DNA of 64,000 nt from Rhodococcus opacus (lineage in GTDB: Bacteria; Actinomycetota; Actinomycetes; Mycobacteriales; Mycobacteriaceae), in the NCBI RefSeq assembly GCF_012396235.1, contig NZ_JAAXPA010000018.1, positions 62,001 through 126,000 of the forward strand, given 5' to 3'. The notes under the pieces are model-generated. The model did not search any database, was not told the DNA's origin, and worked only from the letters and a program-made list of their open reading frames with translations. This document shows, in pieces, positions 27,841-37,690 of the stretch (positions are counted from its first letter, which is position 1; every line of letters starts with the position of its first letter). A program made the translations under genes and the position numbers.

Positions 27841-28112
27841 TCAACGCCATCGTCCTGATCCACGCCGAAGCCCACCGCATCCCGGAGACCGCTCAGGCGG
27901 TCGCCGACATCGAGGGCGTCGACAAGGTCTATTCCTGCGCAGGCGACGTCGACCTGATCGCGATCGTGCGGGTCCGGGACCACGCGAAGATCGCGGAGGT
28001 CGTCACCGAGGGAATCAACAAGGTGGACGGCGTCTCCCGGACGGCGACGCACATCGCGTTCCAGTCCTACTCCAGCGCCGACGTCGAAGCGGGCTTCTCG
28101 ATCGGCGAATAG
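27837..28112 (+). CDS. stand-alone Lrp/AsnC ligand-binding domain
   Basis: 91-residue protein made only of the RAM (ligand-binding) domain of Lrp/AsnC regulators: [26 protein letters not shown] and the [12 protein letters not shown] end. There is no helix-turn-helix. Such proteins form oligomers and bind amino acids. The ATG overlaps the exonuclease stop by 4 nt (ATGA), so it is cotranslated with it. The convergent trpD raises the thought of amino-acid sensing, but that is inference. Confidence 0.88.
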   Translation: MINAIVLIHAEAHRIPETAQAVADIEGVDKVYSCAGDVDLIAIVRVRDHAKIAEVVTEGINKVDGVSRTATHIAFQSYSSADVEAGFSIGE

Positions 28113-28121
28113 TTCCGCCGG

Positions 28122-29210
28122 CTATTTGCTGGCGGAAAGGCCCGACGTGAGTTCGGCCCACCGCGCGAGCAGCGTCGCGGCCGCTCCACTGTCGATCGAC
28201 TGTGCCGCCGTCGAGAGTCCGTCCGACAACGCGTCTTCGAGCGTGCGGCCGCCGAGTCCCCGGTACGCCGCGATCGCCGCCGCGGCGTTGAGGAGGACAG
28301 CGTCGCGGACGGGTCCGGTCTCACCGGCGAGGAGTCGCCGCGCCACCGCCGCGTTCACCTCGGCATCGCCGCCGCGCAGTTCGTCGAGCGACACCCGCGC
28401 GATCCCGATGTCCCGGGGATCGAGCTGACGGGTGGTCACCGCCCCGTCCGCCACGATGTACACGGTCGACGTCGTCGACGTCGTCAACTCGTCCAGGCCG
28501 TCGTCACCCCGCACCACGAGCGCCGAGTTGCCGCGCTGCGCGAGCACACCGGCCACCACCGAGATCAGGCCCGGGAACGCGCAGCCGATGAGGCCGGCCC
28601 GCGGACGCGCCGGATTAGTGAGCGGTCCGAGCACGTTGAAGACGGTCGGGATGCCGATCTCCTTGCGCGGCGCGCCGGCGAAGCGCAGGGCGGGATGGAA
28701 CACCGGCGCGAAGCAGAAACCGATGCCGACCTCCCGGACGCAGCGGGCCACCTCGTCGGGACCGAGATTGATCTTCACCCCGAGCGCCTCGAGAACGTCC
28801 GCCCCGCCGCTCTTGGAGGACGCCGCCCGGTTTCCGTGTTTGACGACGCGAATGCCGGACGCCGCGACCACGAGTGACGCCATCGTGGAGATGTTCACGG
28901 TGTTGGATCGGTCACCTCCGGTTCCGACGATGTCGACGACGTCGTCGTCGACGGGGACCTTGCGCGCGTGCCCGAGCATCGAGTCCGCCAGTCCGCGCAA
29001 CTCCTCCGGTGTCTCGCCCTTCATCTTCAGGGCGACACCGAACGCCGCGATCTGCGCGGACGTGGCGTTGTCGGACATGATCTCGTCCATCGCCCACTTC
29101 GCCTCGTCCACCGAGAGGTCACGTCCGTCGGTGAGCGTGCCGAGGACCGACGGCCACGTGCGTGCCGGCCGCACACCGTCGTTCGTCCCCTGAGCAGTCG
29201 GGCTCTGCAT
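28122..29210 (-). CDS. trpD: anthranilate phosphoribosyltransferase TrpD
   Basis: Transfers phosphoribose from PRPP to anthranilate in tryptophan synthesis. 362 residues. The PRPP site reads [14 protein letters not shown] (96-109), then [15 protein letters not shown] and [12 protein letters not shown] 29210 has AAGGGGA 7 nt upstream. It stands alone, away from other trp genes, as Rv2192c does next to ctaE. A short imperfect hairpin (28113-28119 with 28131-28137) overlaps its 3' end. Confidence 0.95.
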   Translation of the reverse strand: MQSPTAQGTNDGVRPARTWPSVLGTLTDGRDLSVDEAKWAMDEIMSDNATSAQIAAFGVALKMKGETPEELRGLADSMLGHARKVPVDDDVVDIVGTGGDRSNTVNISTMASLVVAASGIRVVKHGNRAASSKSGGADVLEALGVKINLGPDEVARCVREVGIGFCFAPVFHPALRFAGAPRKEIGIPTVFNVLGPLTNPARPRAGLIGCAFPGLISVVAGVLAQRGNSALVVRGDDGLDELTTSTTSTVYIVADGAVTTRQLDPRDIGIARVSLDELRGGDAEVNAAVARRLLAGETGPVRDAVLLNAAAAIAAYRGLGGRTLEDALSDGLSTAAQSIDSGAAATLLARWAELTSGLSASK

Positions 29211-29253
29211 CGTCGTGTCCCCTTGTACTAGTGGCGGATCCGGTCCTGGAAGC

Positions 29254-29724
29254 CTAGTCACCGGACGGATCGGACTCGCGCGCCGGTTGCGTCGCGTCCC
29301 AGCCGTCGACCGAGCCACCGAGTCGCTGCGCCAGCCCGGCCATTCTCGACCGTTCCTGAGAACAGTGCAGCGCGTCGAGGATCTGGACTCGCTGCAGCAC
29401 GAGTCCGACCGTCGCACCGTCCTCGCCGGGGGATGCCGGCCCGTGCGGATTCTGCGGTCGGTAGCCGTCTTGGGCGGCGATCGACACGGCGTCGGCCACC
29501 GACGACGCGGGCAGCCGCAGATGGTGCCGCAGCACCGCTTCCGCGTCGGCGTCCCACCGCGGTTTCTCGGCGGCGGCGCGGTCGAGAGCGGTCGAGCACG
29601 CCTCCACGTCGTCGAAGCTCGAGGCGACGACCACGAGGTCGTGCCGATCCTGATCGAGAGGGGCCGGTTGCCGACTGCCGAACAGCCTCCGCAGCCACCC
29701 CGTACTGTTGTCACGAGAGCGCAT
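29254..29724 (-). CDS. uncharacterised 156-residue protein
   Basis: I do not recognise a family. The N-terminus is basic (M-R-S-R-D-N...W-L-R-R-L-F), the middle has an alpha/beta pattern with [12 protein letters not shown], a helix rich in Asp/Ala, and a Pro/Gly loop (97-104), and the C-terminal quarter is helical. No signal peptide, membrane segment or Cys pair. Coding bias looks real and the ORF is intact. It lies between trpD (same strand, upstream of it by 43 nt) and divergent ctaE, so it may be the first gene of a trpD transcript. Confidence 0.7.
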   Translation of the reverse strand: MRSRDNSTGWLRRLFGSRQPAPLDQDRHDLVVVASSFDDVEACSTALDRAAAEKPRWDADAEAVLRHHLRLPASSVADAVSIAAQDGYRPQNPHGPASPGEDGATVGLVLQRVQILDALHCSQERSRMAGLAQRLGGSVDGWDATQPARESDPSGD

Positions 29725-29851
29725 GGCTCCACCCTTTCACGGTCCGCCACCAGGGCTGTCAGCAGGGAGAATCGGACAAGCGGGGCGCATCGACGCGCCG
29801 AGGGTGGACCCGGGTAGTCGTCTCTTACGACGAAGCGTCATACTTCTGTCT

Positions 29852-30463
29852 GTGACGAGCGCAGTAGGGACTTCAGGATCAGCAATCACCCAACGCGTGC
29901 ACTCGCTGAACCGACCTAACATGGTCAGCGTTGGCACCATCGTGTGGTTGTCAAGTGAGCTCATGTTCTTCGCAGGGCTCTTCGCCATGTATTTCGTGGC
30001 GCGAGCGCAGGCGAATGGGAACTGGCCGCCGGAGCCGACCGAGCTGAATCTGTTCCTCGCCGTACCGGTGACGCTGGTGCTGATCGCCTCGTCGTTCACC
30101 TGCCAGATGGGTGTGTTCGCGGCCGAGCGCGGCGACGTCTTCGGCCTCCGCCGGTGGTACCTCCTGACCCTGGCGATGGGCACGTTCTTCGTCCTCGGAC
30201 AGGCCTACGAGTACATCCACCTCGTCGAGCACGGCACCTCGATCTCCAGCAGCGTGTACGGCTCGGTGTTCTACATGACCACCGGCTTCCACGGCATGCA
30301 CGTGATCGGCGGCCTCATCGCGTTCGTCTTCCTGATCGCCCGCACCAAGGTCAGCAAGTTCACGCCCGCCCAGGCCACCGCCGCCATCGTCGTCTCGTAC
30401 TACTGGCACTTCGTCGACATCGTGTGGATCGGTCTGTTCGCCACGATCTATTTCATCCGTTGA
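29852..30463 (+). CDS. ctaE: cytochrome c oxidase subunit III CtaE
   Basis: Integral subunit III of the aa3 oxidase in the bcc-aa3 supercomplex; 203 residues, the same as M. tuberculosis. Five membrane segments are visible, with W-x-S-S-E-L-M-F-F at 33-41 and the E-Y/H-x motif near residues 109-112, and H-G-M-H-V in the fourth. GTG 29852 is chosen because CATACT (29839-29844) ends 7 nt upstream, a leaderless arrangement; the open frame further upstream has no coding character. First gene of ctaE-qcrC-qcrA-qcrB. Confidence 0.93.
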   Translation: MTSAVGTSGSAITQRVHSLNRPNMVSVGTIVWLSSELMFFAGLFAMYFVARAQANGNWPPEPTELNLFLAVPVTLVLIASSFTCQMGVFAAERGDVFGLRRWYLLTLAMGTFFVLGQAYEYIHLVEHGTSISSSVYGSVFYMTTGFHGMHVIGGLIAFVFLIARTKVSKFTPAQATAAIVVSYYWHFVDIVWIGLFATIYFIR

Positions 30464-30527
30464 TCAGCTGAACGCCCCAGGCAGCCCCCTGACGTCCAGT
30501 CCGTCCCGACATACCAAAGGGATACAG

Positions 30528-31379
30528 ATGAGTTCATCCCCCCCTCCCGCATCCGATACCACAGCGTCTGCCGCGAAGGCACGCCGCCAGCGGAAGCTCC
30601 GCAGGCGCGTCACGGGCGCCCTGGTCCTGATGATGGGACTGGTCAGCGCCGGTTTCCTCGCGTCCGCGTTGACGCCGACCCCGCAGGTGGCCACCGCCAC
30701 CGACGATCAGGCAGCACTGATCCGCGAGGGCAAGCAGTTGTACGACACCTCGTGCATCACGTGCCACGGCGCGAACCTGCAGGGTGTGCAGGACCGCGGC
30801 CCGAGCCTGATCGGTGTCGGCGAGGCCGCCGTCTACTTCCAGGTGTCGTCGGGACGCATGCCTGCCTCGCGTAACGAAGCCCAGGTCGAGCGCAAGCCCG
30901 TCAAGTTCGACGCCGAGCAGACGGACGCCATCGGCGCGTACGTCCAGGCCAACGGCGGCGGCCCCACGGTCATTCGTGACGAGAACGGCGAGGTCGCCCA
31001 GTCTTCGCTGCGCGGTGGCGACATCGGACGCGGCAGCGAACTGTTCCGCCTCAACTGCGCGTCCTGCCACAACTTCACCGGACGCGGCGGTGCACTCTCG
31101 TCCGGTAAGTACGCGCCGGTCCTCGACCCGGCCAGCGAGCAGCAGATCTACACCGCGATGGTCACCGGCCCGCAGAACATGCCCAAGTTCTCGGACCGTC
31201 AGCTGACCCTCGAGGAGAAGAAGGACATCATCGCCTACATCAAGTCGTCAGGCGAGACGAAGCAGCCCGGCGGCTACGGACTCGGCGGCATCGGTCCCGC
31301 CTCCGAGGGCTTGGCCATGTGGGTCATCGGAATCATCGCTGTCGTCGGTGCAGCACTGTGGATCGGAGCAAGGTCATGA
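30528..31379 (+). CDS. qcrC: diheme cytochrome c QcrC
   Basis: Membrane-anchored cytochrome cc of the bc1 complex, 283 residues. N-terminal helix 28-48 is a signal anchor, heme motifs C-I-T-C-H (76-80) and C-A-S-C-H (177-181) bind two c-type hemes, with axial Met probably in later M-P segments (R-M-P-A-S and N-M-P-K-F), and a C-terminal helix 262-281 anchors it again. It passes electrons from QcrA to the CuA site of CtaC without a soluble cytochrome c. ATG 30528 follows AAAGGG. Stop overlaps qcrA start (ATGA). Confidence 0.95.
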   Translation: MSSSPPPASDTTASAAKARRQRKLRRRVTGALVLMMGLVSAGFLASALTPTPQVATATDDQAALIREGKQLYDTSCITCHGANLQGVQDRGPSLIGVGEAAVYFQVSSGRMPASRNEAQVERKPVKFDAEQTDAIGAYVQANGGGPTVIRDENGEVAQSSLRGGDIGRGSELFRLNCASCHNFTGRGGALSSGKYAPVLDPASEQQIYTAMVTGPQNMPKFSDRQLTLEEKKDIIAYIKSSGETKQPGGYGLGGIGPASEGLAMWVIGIIAVVGAALWIGARS

Positions 31380-32518
31380 GCGACGCTGGCCAGCCGGGCG
31401 GCGCCACGCCAAAGAAGTACACGGATGCAGAACTCGAGAACCTGAGCCGCGACGAACTGGTCGAGCTCGGAACCAACCTCGACCATGTCGACGTCGCGTT
31501 CCGCCGCAACCGCTGGGCGGTTCCGGGGACGAAGGCCGAGAAGCGCGCCGAGCGGTCGGTCGCCTTCTGGTTCGCCCTCTCCGGCATCTCCGCGATCGCG
31601 TTCATCGCGATCTACCTCTTCTGGCCCTGGGAGTACGCAGGCGCCGGCGAGGAGCACTACTCGGCCTACAGCCTGTACACGCCCCTGATCGGCCTCACCA
31701 TGGGTCTGGCCATCCTCGGCCTCGGTGTCGGTGCGGTGCAGTTCACCAAGAAGTTCATCCCCGAAGAGGTGTCCATCCAGGACCGCCACGACGGTGGATC
31801 GTCCGAGGTCGACCGCAAGACGATCGTCGCGGAACTCGGCGACTCGTTCGACACGTCGACACTGGGACGCCGCAAGCTCCTCAAGCGCACCCTCATCTTC
31901 GGCGGCGGTGCCCTCGGCATCATGTCCGTCATGCCCCTCGGTGGTCTGATCAAGAACCCGTGGGCCAAGCGCGACGACTCCCCGCTGTGGGTGTCGGGAT
32001 GGACCCCCCGCTACGAGGGTGAAACCATCTACCTGCGCCGCGACACCGGTCGCCCCGAGGACGTCGTCCTCGTTCGCCCGGAAGACCTGGACGCCGGCGC
32101 CATGGAAACGGTGTTCCCGTTCCGTGAGTCCGATCGCGGCGACCACGACGCGCTGCTCGAGGCGCTGCGCGGCATCCGTAACGCAACCATGCTCATCCGC
32201 CTCCGCACGGAGGACGCGGCATGGGTCACCAAGCGCAAGGGCCAGGAGAGCTTCAACTACGGCGACTACTTCGCCTTCTCGAAGATCTGCACCCACCTCG
32301 GCTGCCCCACCTCCCTGTACGAACAGCAGACCAACCGAATCCTCTGCCCGTGCCACCAGTCGCAGTTCGATGCGCTGACCTACGGAAAGCCGATTTTCGG
32401 TCCGGCCGCTCGTGCACTTCCGCAGTTGCCTATTACAGTGAACGAAGAGGGTTTCCTAGTCACAACGGGTGACTACATCGAAGCTCTCGGCCCGGCATTT
32501 TGGGAGCGTCGACCGTGA
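31376..32518 (+). CDS. qcrA: Rieske Fe-S subunit QcrA
   Basis: Rieske protein of the menaquinol-cytochrome c reductase, 380 residues, with the actinobacterial extra membrane helices (63-83, 103-122 and about 172-192) before the cluster domain. The [2Fe-2S] ligands are in C-T-H-L-G-C (305-310) and C-P-C-H (324-327), with a disulfide from the remaining Cys of each block. The third helix is preceded by G-R-R-K-L-L-K-R, a Tat-like charge motif. ATG overlaps the qcrC stop; the stop overlaps the qcrB GTG. Confidence 0.95.
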   Translation: MSDAGQPGGATPKKYTDAELENLSRDELVELGTNLDHVDVAFRRNRWAVPGTKAEKRAERSVAFWFALSGISAIAFIAIYLFWPWEYAGAGEEHYSAYSLYTPLIGLTMGLAILGLGVGAVQFTKKFIPEEVSIQDRHDGGSSEVDRKTIVAELGDSFDTSTLGRRKLLKRTLIFGGGALGIMSVMPLGGLIKNPWAKRDDSPLWVSGWTPRYEGETIYLRRDTGRPEDVVLVRPEDLDAGAMETVFPFRESDRGDHDALLEALRGIRNATMLIRLRTEDAAWVTKRKGQESFNYGDYFAFSKICTHLGCPTSLYEQQTNRILCPCHQSQFDALTYGKPIFGPAARALPQLPITVNEEGFLVTTGDYIEALGPAFWERRP

Positions 32519-34197
32519 CCGACAACAAACCGTCCAAACTGAGCGCGATGGCCACCGGCCAGGCCGAAGCGATGGACTCGCGCTACCACCTCGCAGCGGG
32601 AATGCGGCGGCAGATCAACAAGGTCTTCCCCACCCACTGGTCGTTCCTGCTCGGCGAGATCGCGCTGTACAGCTTCGTCATCCTGCTGATCTCCGGTGTC
32701 TACCTGACCCTGTTCTTCGATCCGTCGATGGCGCACGTCGTCTACAACGGTGCGTACGAGCCCCTGCGCGGCGTCACGATGTCCCGCGCGTACGAGACCA
32801 CGCTGAACATCTCGTTCGAGGTCCGTGGCGGCCTGTTCGTCCGTCAGATCCACCACTGGGCCGCGCTGATGTTCGCGGCGTCGATCGTCGTGCACCTGAT
32901 GCGCATCTTCTTCACCGGCGCCTTCCGGCGTCCGCGTGAGGCCAACTGGGTCATCGGCTGCCTGCTGCTGATCCTGGCGATGTTCGAGGGATTCTTCGGC
33001 TACACCATCCCCGACGACCTGCTGTCCGGCACGGGCCTGCGCGCCGCGTTCTCCGGCATCACGCTGAGCATCCCGATCGCAGGCACCTGGATGCACTGGC
33101 TGATCTTCGGCGGCGACTTCCCCGGCGACCTGATCATCCCGCGCCTGTACGTCGCGCACGTCCTGCTGTTCCCGGGCATCATCCTCGCCTTGATCGCCGG
33201 TCACCTCGCGCTCGTCTGGTACCAGAAGCACACGCAGTTCCCCGGCCCCGGCCGCACGGAGAACAACGTCGTGGGTGTGCGCATCCTCCCGGTGTTCGCC
33301 GTCAAGTCGGGTGCGTTCTTCGCGATCACGTTCGGTGTTCTGGCCGTGATGGGTGGCGTGCTGCAGATCAACCCGGTCTGGACCATCGGCCCCTACAACC
33401 CGTCGCAGGTGTCGGCCGGTTCGCAGCCCGACATCTACATGATGTGGACGGACGGCCTGGCCCGTCTGTGGCCGGCATGGGACATCTACCTGTTCGACCG
33501 CTACACCATTCCGTCGGTGTTCGCTGTCGCGTTGATCATGGGTCTGGTGTTCACGGTGCTGATCGCCTACCCGTGGATCGAGAAGCGCCTGACGAAGGAC
33601 GACGCTCACCACAACCTGCTGCAGCGTCCGCGTGACGTTCCGGTGCGTACCGCGATCGGTGCGATGGCGATTGCGTTCTACGCCGTCCTGACGATCTCCT
33701 GCATCAACGACATCATCGCGTACCACCTGAGCATCTCGCTGAACGCGATGACGTGGATCGGCCGCATCGGCATGGTGCTGCTGCCTCCGATCGCCTTCTG
33801 GGTGGCCTACCGGTTCTGCCTGGGTCTCCAGCGCAGCGACCGTGAGGTCCTCGAGCACGGCATCGAGACCGGCATCATCAAGCGGATGCCGAACGGTCAG
33901 TACATCGAGATCCACCAGCCGCTCGGCCCGGTCGACGACCACGGTCATCCGATCCCGCTCGAGTACCAGGGTGCGACCGTCCCGAAGAAGATGAACAAGC
34001 TCGGTTCCGCCGGCAAGCCCGGTTCCGGCAGCCTCGTCACGGCCGACCCGGTCGAGGAGAGCCTGGCTCTCGAGCACGCCCTGCACCACGGCGAGCACGA
34101 GCAGCTCACGATGCTGCGGGAGTACCAGGACCGCGCCCACGGCAACGGTTCGTCGACTTCCGGCAACGGATCGTCCGGCAACGGCGAGGCCCACTAG
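32515..34197 (+). CDS. qcrB: cytochrome b subunit QcrB
   Basis: Menaquinol-oxidising cytochrome b, 560 residues with about eight to nine membrane segments. Paired heme-b His ligands lie in [15 protein letters not shown] and in A-G-T-W-M-H-W and A-H-V-L-L; the Qo-site block is P-N-P-S-like P-Y-N-P-S near 300, and P-E/W segments follow. A C-terminal extension of about 130 residues with Lys/Gly/Ser/Asn-rich repeats (S-G-N-G-S-S-G-N-G) is typical of actinobacterial QcrB. GTG overlaps the qcrA stop. Terminated by the hairpin at 34213-34254. Confidence 0.95.
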   Translation: MTDNKPSKLSAMATGQAEAMDSRYHLAAGMRRQINKVFPTHWSFLLGEIALYSFVILLISGVYLTLFFDPSMAHVVYNGAYEPLRGVTMSRAYETTLNISFEVRGGLFVRQIHHWAALMFAASIVVHLMRIFFTGAFRRPREANWVIGCLLLILAMFEGFFGYTIPDDLLSGTGLRAAFSGITLSIPIAGTWMHWLIFGGDFPGDLIIPRLYVAHVLLFPGIILALIAGHLALVWYQKHTQFPGPGRTENNVVGVRILPVFAVKSGAFFAITFGVLAVMGGVLQINPVWTIGPYNPSQVSAGSQPDIYMMWTDGLARLWPAWDIYLFDRYTIPSVFAVALIMGLVFTVLIAYPWIEKRLTKDDAHHNLLQRPRDVPVRTAIGAMAIAFYAVLTISCINDIIAYHLSISLNAMTWIGRIGMVLLPPIAFWVAYRFCLGLQRSDREVLEHGIETGIIKRMPNGQYIEIHQPLGPVDDHGHPIPLEYQGATVPKKMNKLGSAGKPGSGSLVTADPVEESLALEHALHHGEHEQLTMLREYQDRAHGNGSSTSGNGSSGNGEAH

Positions 34198-34199
34198 CC

Positions 34200-35147
34200 T
34201 CACCTCCGCAACCGAGCAGAGCCCCGAACCACTTCCGGTTCGGGGCTCTGCTCGTCTGTGGGCGTGCCCGCTCCCCTCCCCCGCGGCTGTGCGCGGAACA
34301 CGAGCGCGACCGCCCCGAGTCCCAGAAGTAGACCGAGCGCGGTGAGGATTCCGAACGGCTCGCCGAACATCACGGTCCCCCAGATCGCCGTCACCGGTGC
34401 CATCAGGAACATCAGAGCATTGACCCGGGTGACCCCGCTCCGACGCAGCACGAGCCAGTACAGGCCGTAGCCGCCGAACGTGGACAGGCCGATCAACCAG
34501 GCCACCGACCACCAGAACGATGCCGTCGGCGGTGGCGACACCTGTCCGGCGCACGCGGCGAGGGCGGTGAAGAGCACGGCACTGGTCGCGCAGTGCACGG
34601 TCATGGACACGACGGGGTCGGTGTCGGTCGGTGAGCGACTCTCCAGGAAGGTCGCGGCCACCAGCGACAGCATCCCGGCGAACGGCACGAGATACGCCCA
34701 CCACGACACACCGGACCCAGAGGTGGCGTCGCCTGCGGTGACGATCACGACCCCCGCCAGTCCCAGCAGCAACCCCCACCACTGCCGGGGCGCGACGTAC
34801 TGCCCCAGCAGCGGGCCGGCCAGTACGGCGACGACCAGGGGCTGGGTGCCGTCGATCAGCGCGGTGGTACCGGTCGAGACGCCGAGCCCGATCGCCTGGT
34901 AGACGGTCAGCAGATATCCGGTCTGCGACAGCGCGCCGACCGTCACCTGACGACCGAACGCACGGGACCCGAGTCCACGCCACCGTGCGCGGTCGAACAG
35001 CGCGGCCGCCAGGGCGAGTGCCACGGCGAGTGGCAGGAACCGCCAGGTCAGAACCGTCAGAGGGGACGCGTCCCCGGCGCCGAGTTTTGCCCCGATGAAG
35101 CCGGAGCTCCAGCACACGACGAACAGCACGGCGAGAAACGCATTCAC
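34200..35147 (-). CDS. EamA/DMT-family transporter
   Basis: 315-residue drug/metabolite transporter with ten predicted membrane helices in two EamA repeats (about 3-125 and 150-285). W-S-S-G-F-I-G-A-K-L-G near the N-terminus and the A-P-V-T-A-I-W-G-T block near the C-terminus are typical. Substrate unknown. Its stop is 3 nt from the convergent qcrB stop, so its last 18 or so codons encode the qcrB terminator hairpin in reverse. Divergent TetR gene with a strong operator between them implies TetR repression of this exporter. Not at this position in M. tuberculosis. Confidence 0.88.
   Translation of the reverse strand: MNAFLAVLFVVCWSSGFIGAKLGAGDASPLTVLTWRFLPLAVALALAAALFDRARWRGLGSRAFGRQVTVGALSQTGYLLTVYQAIGLGVSTGTTALIDGTQPLVVAVLAGPLLGQYVAPRQWWGLLLGLAGVVIVTAGDATSGSGVSWWAYLVPFAGMLSLVAATFLESRSPTDTDPVVSMTVHCATSAVLFTALAACAGQVSPPPTASFWWSVAWLIGLSTFGGYGLYWLVLRRSGVTRVNALMFLMAPVTAIWGTVMFGEPFGILTALGLLLGLGAVALVFRAQPRGRGAGTPTDEQSPEPEVVRGSARLRR
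34213..34254. terminator. strong hairpin after qcrB, inside the EamA 3' end
   Basis: Perfect 18-bp inverted repeat (34213-34230 with 34237-34254, 6-nt loop), starting 15 nt after the qcrB stop. It lies within the coding region of the convergent transporter, so one sequence serves as terminator on plus and as codons on minus. It should end the ctaE-qcrCAB transcript. Confidence 0.8.
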
Positions 35148-35168
35148 AACTGACCACCACCCAAGTAA

Positions 35169-35208
35169 ACAGATCGGTATACCTCTTCAACCTATACCGA
35201 TCTGTATA
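35169..35208. promoter_or_regulatory. TetR operator between EamA and TetR genes
   Basis: Perfect 13-bp inverted repeat (35169-35181 with 35193-35205, 11-nt spacer). Each arm is itself part of a 16-bp site TATACCGATCTGTwTA: TATAC-N6-GTATA at 35193-35208, and a one-mismatch copy on the other side. The AT-rich block occupies the 69-bp divergent gap and starts 9 nt before the TetR ATG, so a bound repressor would block both genes. Confidence 0.85.
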
Positions 35209-35216
35209 CTTTTGTC

Positions 35217-35819
35217 ATGGATTCTGTGCCGTCACCGCGACGCGTCGCACTGACCCCGGGAGCGAGGCGAGCGCTGGACGCGGCCGGCCGCCTCTTCTAC
35301 GAGCGGGGAATTCACGCGGTCGGCGTGGATCTCATCGCCGCCGAGGCCGGCGTCACGAAGAAGACGCTCTACGACCGTTTCGGATCGAAGGAACAGATCG
35401 TGGTCGAGTACCTCGCCGACCGGGACGAGCGGTGGCGGGCATTCCTCGCAGTCCACCTCGACACCGTCGGCGACTCCCCCGAGCGGCGCCTGACGGCGAT
35501 CTTCGACGCGTCCGGGGAGTGGACCGCGGAGAACAGCGCGAAAGGGTGCAGCATGGTCAACGCGCACGCTGAGATCAGCGACCCGTCACATCCGGCGTAC
35601 GCGGTCATCATCGGCCAGAAACGGTGGATGCTCGACCTGTTCACGGGGGTGTGCCGGGACGCGTCGGTGCGCGATCCGGAGACACTCGCGCGCACCATCA
35701 TGCTGCTCCACGAAGGTGCCCTGGTCTCGCACGGATTGCACGTGTTTCCGGAGGCGGTACGACTCGCGTCCGATCAGGCGGCGGCACTCCTCGCCGCCGC
35801 GGCGGACCCGGCCGGCTAG
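35217..35819 (+). CDS. TetR family regulator
   Basis: 200 residues. N-terminal helix-turn-helix (about 15-62): A-L-D-A-A-G-R-L-F-Y-E-R-G then V-D-L-I-A-A-E-A-G-V-T-K-K-T-L-Y-D-R-F-G-S-K-E, a near-canonical TetR signature. The C-terminal ligand domain includes W-T-A-E-N-S-A-K-G-C-S-M-V-N-A, the G-C-x-x-x-N pattern common in this subgroup. ATG 35217, 9 nt after the palindromic operator. It probably represses itself and the divergent EamA exporter; inducer unknown. Confidence 0.92.
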   Translation: MDSVPSPRRVALTPGARRALDAAGRLFYERGIHAVGVDLIAAEAGVTKKTLYDRFGSKEQIVVEYLADRDERWRAFLAVHLDTVGDSPERRLTAIFDASGEWTAENSAKGCSMVNAHAEISDPSHPAYAVIIGQKRWMLDLFTGVCRDASVRDPETLARTIMLLHEGALVSHGLHVFPEAVRLASDQAAALLAAAADPAG

Positions 35820-35831
35820 GGCCGACGACAA

Positions 35832-35872
35832 AGCGGAGGCGCCGAACCCCGGTGGGATTCGGCGCCTCCGCT
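35832..35872. terminator. bidirectional terminator between TetR and ctaF
   Basis: Perfect 15-bp inverted repeat (35832-35846 with 35858-35872, 11-nt loop) between the convergent TetR and ctaF ends. GC-rich, no T-run. Confidence 0.75.
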
Positions 35873-35890
35873 GTCCGACTGTGGGTGGAA

Positions 35891-36307
35891 CTAGTGCTTC
35901 TCGGGCCCGACGTAGTACTCGAAGACGAGGCCTGCAGCGGCCGCGAGCACGGCAATCACGGCGACCACAATCATCCACGGCTGGAAGAACGCCATCGCTA
36001 CTGCGACGAAAGCAGCAGAGGCGGCGAGCAGGATCGGCCAGTAACTACCGGGGCTGAAGAAGCCCAGGTCGCCTGCGCCATCGGCGATCTCCGCGTCCTC
36101 GTAGTCCTCGGGACGGGTGTCGAGGCGACGGGCGACGAACCGGAAGTACGTTCCGATGATCAGCGTCAGTCCCGCCGACAGGCAGATGCCCGTCAGACCC
36201 GCCCACTCGATACCGGTTCGTGAAACGGCGGTGAAGACGCCGTAGACGATCGCGACGAGAATGAAGAATACCGTCAGGATCTCGAAGAGCTTGGCTTCGA
36301 TCTTCAT
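35891..36307 (-). CDS. ctaF: cytochrome c oxidase subunit IV CtaF
   Basis: Small actinobacterial oxidase subunit of 138 residues, matching Rv2199c. Four hydrophobic segments (about 8-27, 37-57, 88-106, 110-131) with the [14 protein letters not shown] loop between the second and third, a known family signature. It is part of the bcc-aa3 supercomplex and follows ctaC on the minus strand after 41 nt. ATG 36307. Confidence 0.93.
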   Translation of the reverse strand: MKIEAKLFEILTVFFILVAIVYGVFTAVSRTGIEWAGLTGICLSAGLTLIIGTYFRFVARRLDTRPEDYEDAEIADGAGDLGFFSPGSYWPILLAASAAFVAVAMAFFQPWMIVVAVIAVLAAAAGLVFEYYVGPEKH

Positions 36308-36348
36308 ATCAGCACTTGTCCTTGGTCAGTGAGGTATCAGCAGCAGGT

Positions 36349-37410
36349 TCAGTTACCTTCGACACCGCTCGCCTGCTTGTAGCCGCGATCGGTGGTGAAG
36401 GGAGACGTCGACGTCGCAACCGGGGACTCGCCGATGGCCTGCAGAGCCTCCGCCGTGGTCAGATCCCGGCCGCCCTCGCTCGCCGGCTTACGCAGCTCGA
36501 TGTACTGCGCGAACTTGTCGGGGCTCACGGCGCGAACCTCGAAGTTCATCATCGCGTGGAACGTGCCGCACATCTCGGCGCAGCGCCCGACGAAGGCACC
36601 TTCCTTCTCGATCTCACTGATCTGGAAGACGTTGTCGGAGTGGTTCTCCTTCGGGTTCGGGTTCACGTCGCGCTTGAACAGGAACTCCGGCACCCAGAAG
36701 GCGTGGATGACATCGGCCGAGGCCAGTTCGAACTGGATCCGCTTGCCGGTCGGCAGGACGAGGATCGGGATCTCGTTGCTCGAGCCGATCGTCTCGATCT
36801 TGTCGTAGTGCAGGTAGGACAGGTCCTGCGGGGTCTTGCCGTGGATTGGCCCGGGCTGAGCGTGCTCGCCCTCGGCCTCCGCCTCGGATGCCGGTGCGGA
36901 CTCGACCGCAGCCTGCGCTTCCTGATCGACGCCGTCGTACTTGCCGCCACCCTCACCGAGGTCGATGGAGCGGTAGCCGAACTTCCAGTTCCACTGGTAC
37001 GCAGTGACATCCACCACCACGTTGGGGTTGTCCTCCTTCTCGAGGACATGGTTCTGCACGATCACCGTGAAGTAGAACAGCACGGCGATGATGACGAACG
37101 GAACCGCGGTGTACGCCAGCTCGAGCGGCACGTTGTATGCCGTCTGCCGCGGGAACTCGGGTGAGTCCTTCTTCTTACGGTGGAAGATCACCGCCCAGAA
37201 GGTGAGTCCCCACACCAGCACACCCATGACGAGGGCGGCGATGACCGACCAGGTCCACAGTTCACGCATGCGGTGCGCCTGCGGGGTTACGCCCGAAGGC
37301 CACCCGAAACGAAGCACCTCGTTGTCGATTGAACAACCCGACAGCAGCAAGGCAGCAATGCCCAAAGATACTGCCAACCCTGCCCGCCGAAGGATCCGAC
37401 CTTGCGCCAC
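36349..37410 (-). CDS. ctaC: cytochrome c oxidase subunit II CtaC
   Basis: CuA subunit of the aa3 oxidase, 353 residues. Lipoprotein signal L-L-L-S-G-C makes Cys26 the acylated residue; two membrane helices (52-75, 98-119) follow. CuA ligands are His236 (V-I-H-A-F-W-V-P), Cys277, Glu279, Cys281, His285 and Met288 in [12 protein letters not shown]. An acidic Ala/Glu insertion (about 155-195) in the cupredoxin domain is not part of the core fold. GTG 37410 has AGGAAGG 7 nt upstream, better spaced than the GTG two codons earlier. Precedes ctaF. Confidence 0.94.
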   Translation of the reverse strand: MAQGRILRRAGLAVSLGIAALLLSGCSIDNEVLRFGWPSGVTPQAHRMRELWTWSVIAALVMGVLVWGLTFWAVIFHRKKKDSPEFPRQTAYNVPLELAYTAVPFVIIAVLFYFTVIVQNHVLEKEDNPNVVVDVTAYQWNWKFGYRSIDLGEGGGKYDGVDQEAQAAVESAPASEAEAEGEHAQPGPIHGKTPQDLSYLHYDKIETIGSSNEIPILVLPTGKRIQFELASADVIHAFWVPEFLFKRDVNPNPKENHSDNVFQISEIEKEGAFVGRCAEMCGTFHAMMNFEVRAVSPDKFAQYIELRKPASEGGRDLTTAEALQAIGESPVATSTSPFTTDRGYKQASGVEGN

Positions 37411-37472
37411 GTTCACGCCTTCCTGATCGCCGCAAATTCCACTAGGGCACACCCGATGGGAAGGCCCAATTA

Positions 37473-37485
37473 CTACGCAGCGTAG
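37473..37485. promoter_or_regulatory. 13-bp palindrome in the ctaC/asnB gap
   Basis: CTACGCAGCGTAG, symmetric around a central A, about 65 nt upstream of ctaC in the 280-bp divergent gap. Could be an operator or overlap the ctaC promoter. The rest of the gap (37486-37690) shows only a CATACT hexamer near 37614 as a possible asnB -10. Confidence 0.35.
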
Positions 37486-37690
37486 ACCAAAGGTGGCGGC
37501 TCTCCATCCTCGGGTCGGGCGACGACGTGTCGCTGCCGACGCCGCGGCGGTGCCGCTGTTCGCGCCGGGCACCGTCACCGGCGGCCCGAACCGGACGCTC
37601 CGGCAATCTGCGGCATACTTTCCGGCAGAGATCCCTGACCACTCCACCTCGTGGAGCCTTCCAAGATTCTGAATTGAGGTACCGGACGCT

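Noticed and set aside
32473-35190. Very long minus-strand open frame (about 900 codons) opposite qcrB
   Set aside because: It lies against qcrB with clear heme-ligand motifs and continues through the EamA gene; the translation is Arg/Gly/Asp/His-rich without domains, an artefact of high GC.
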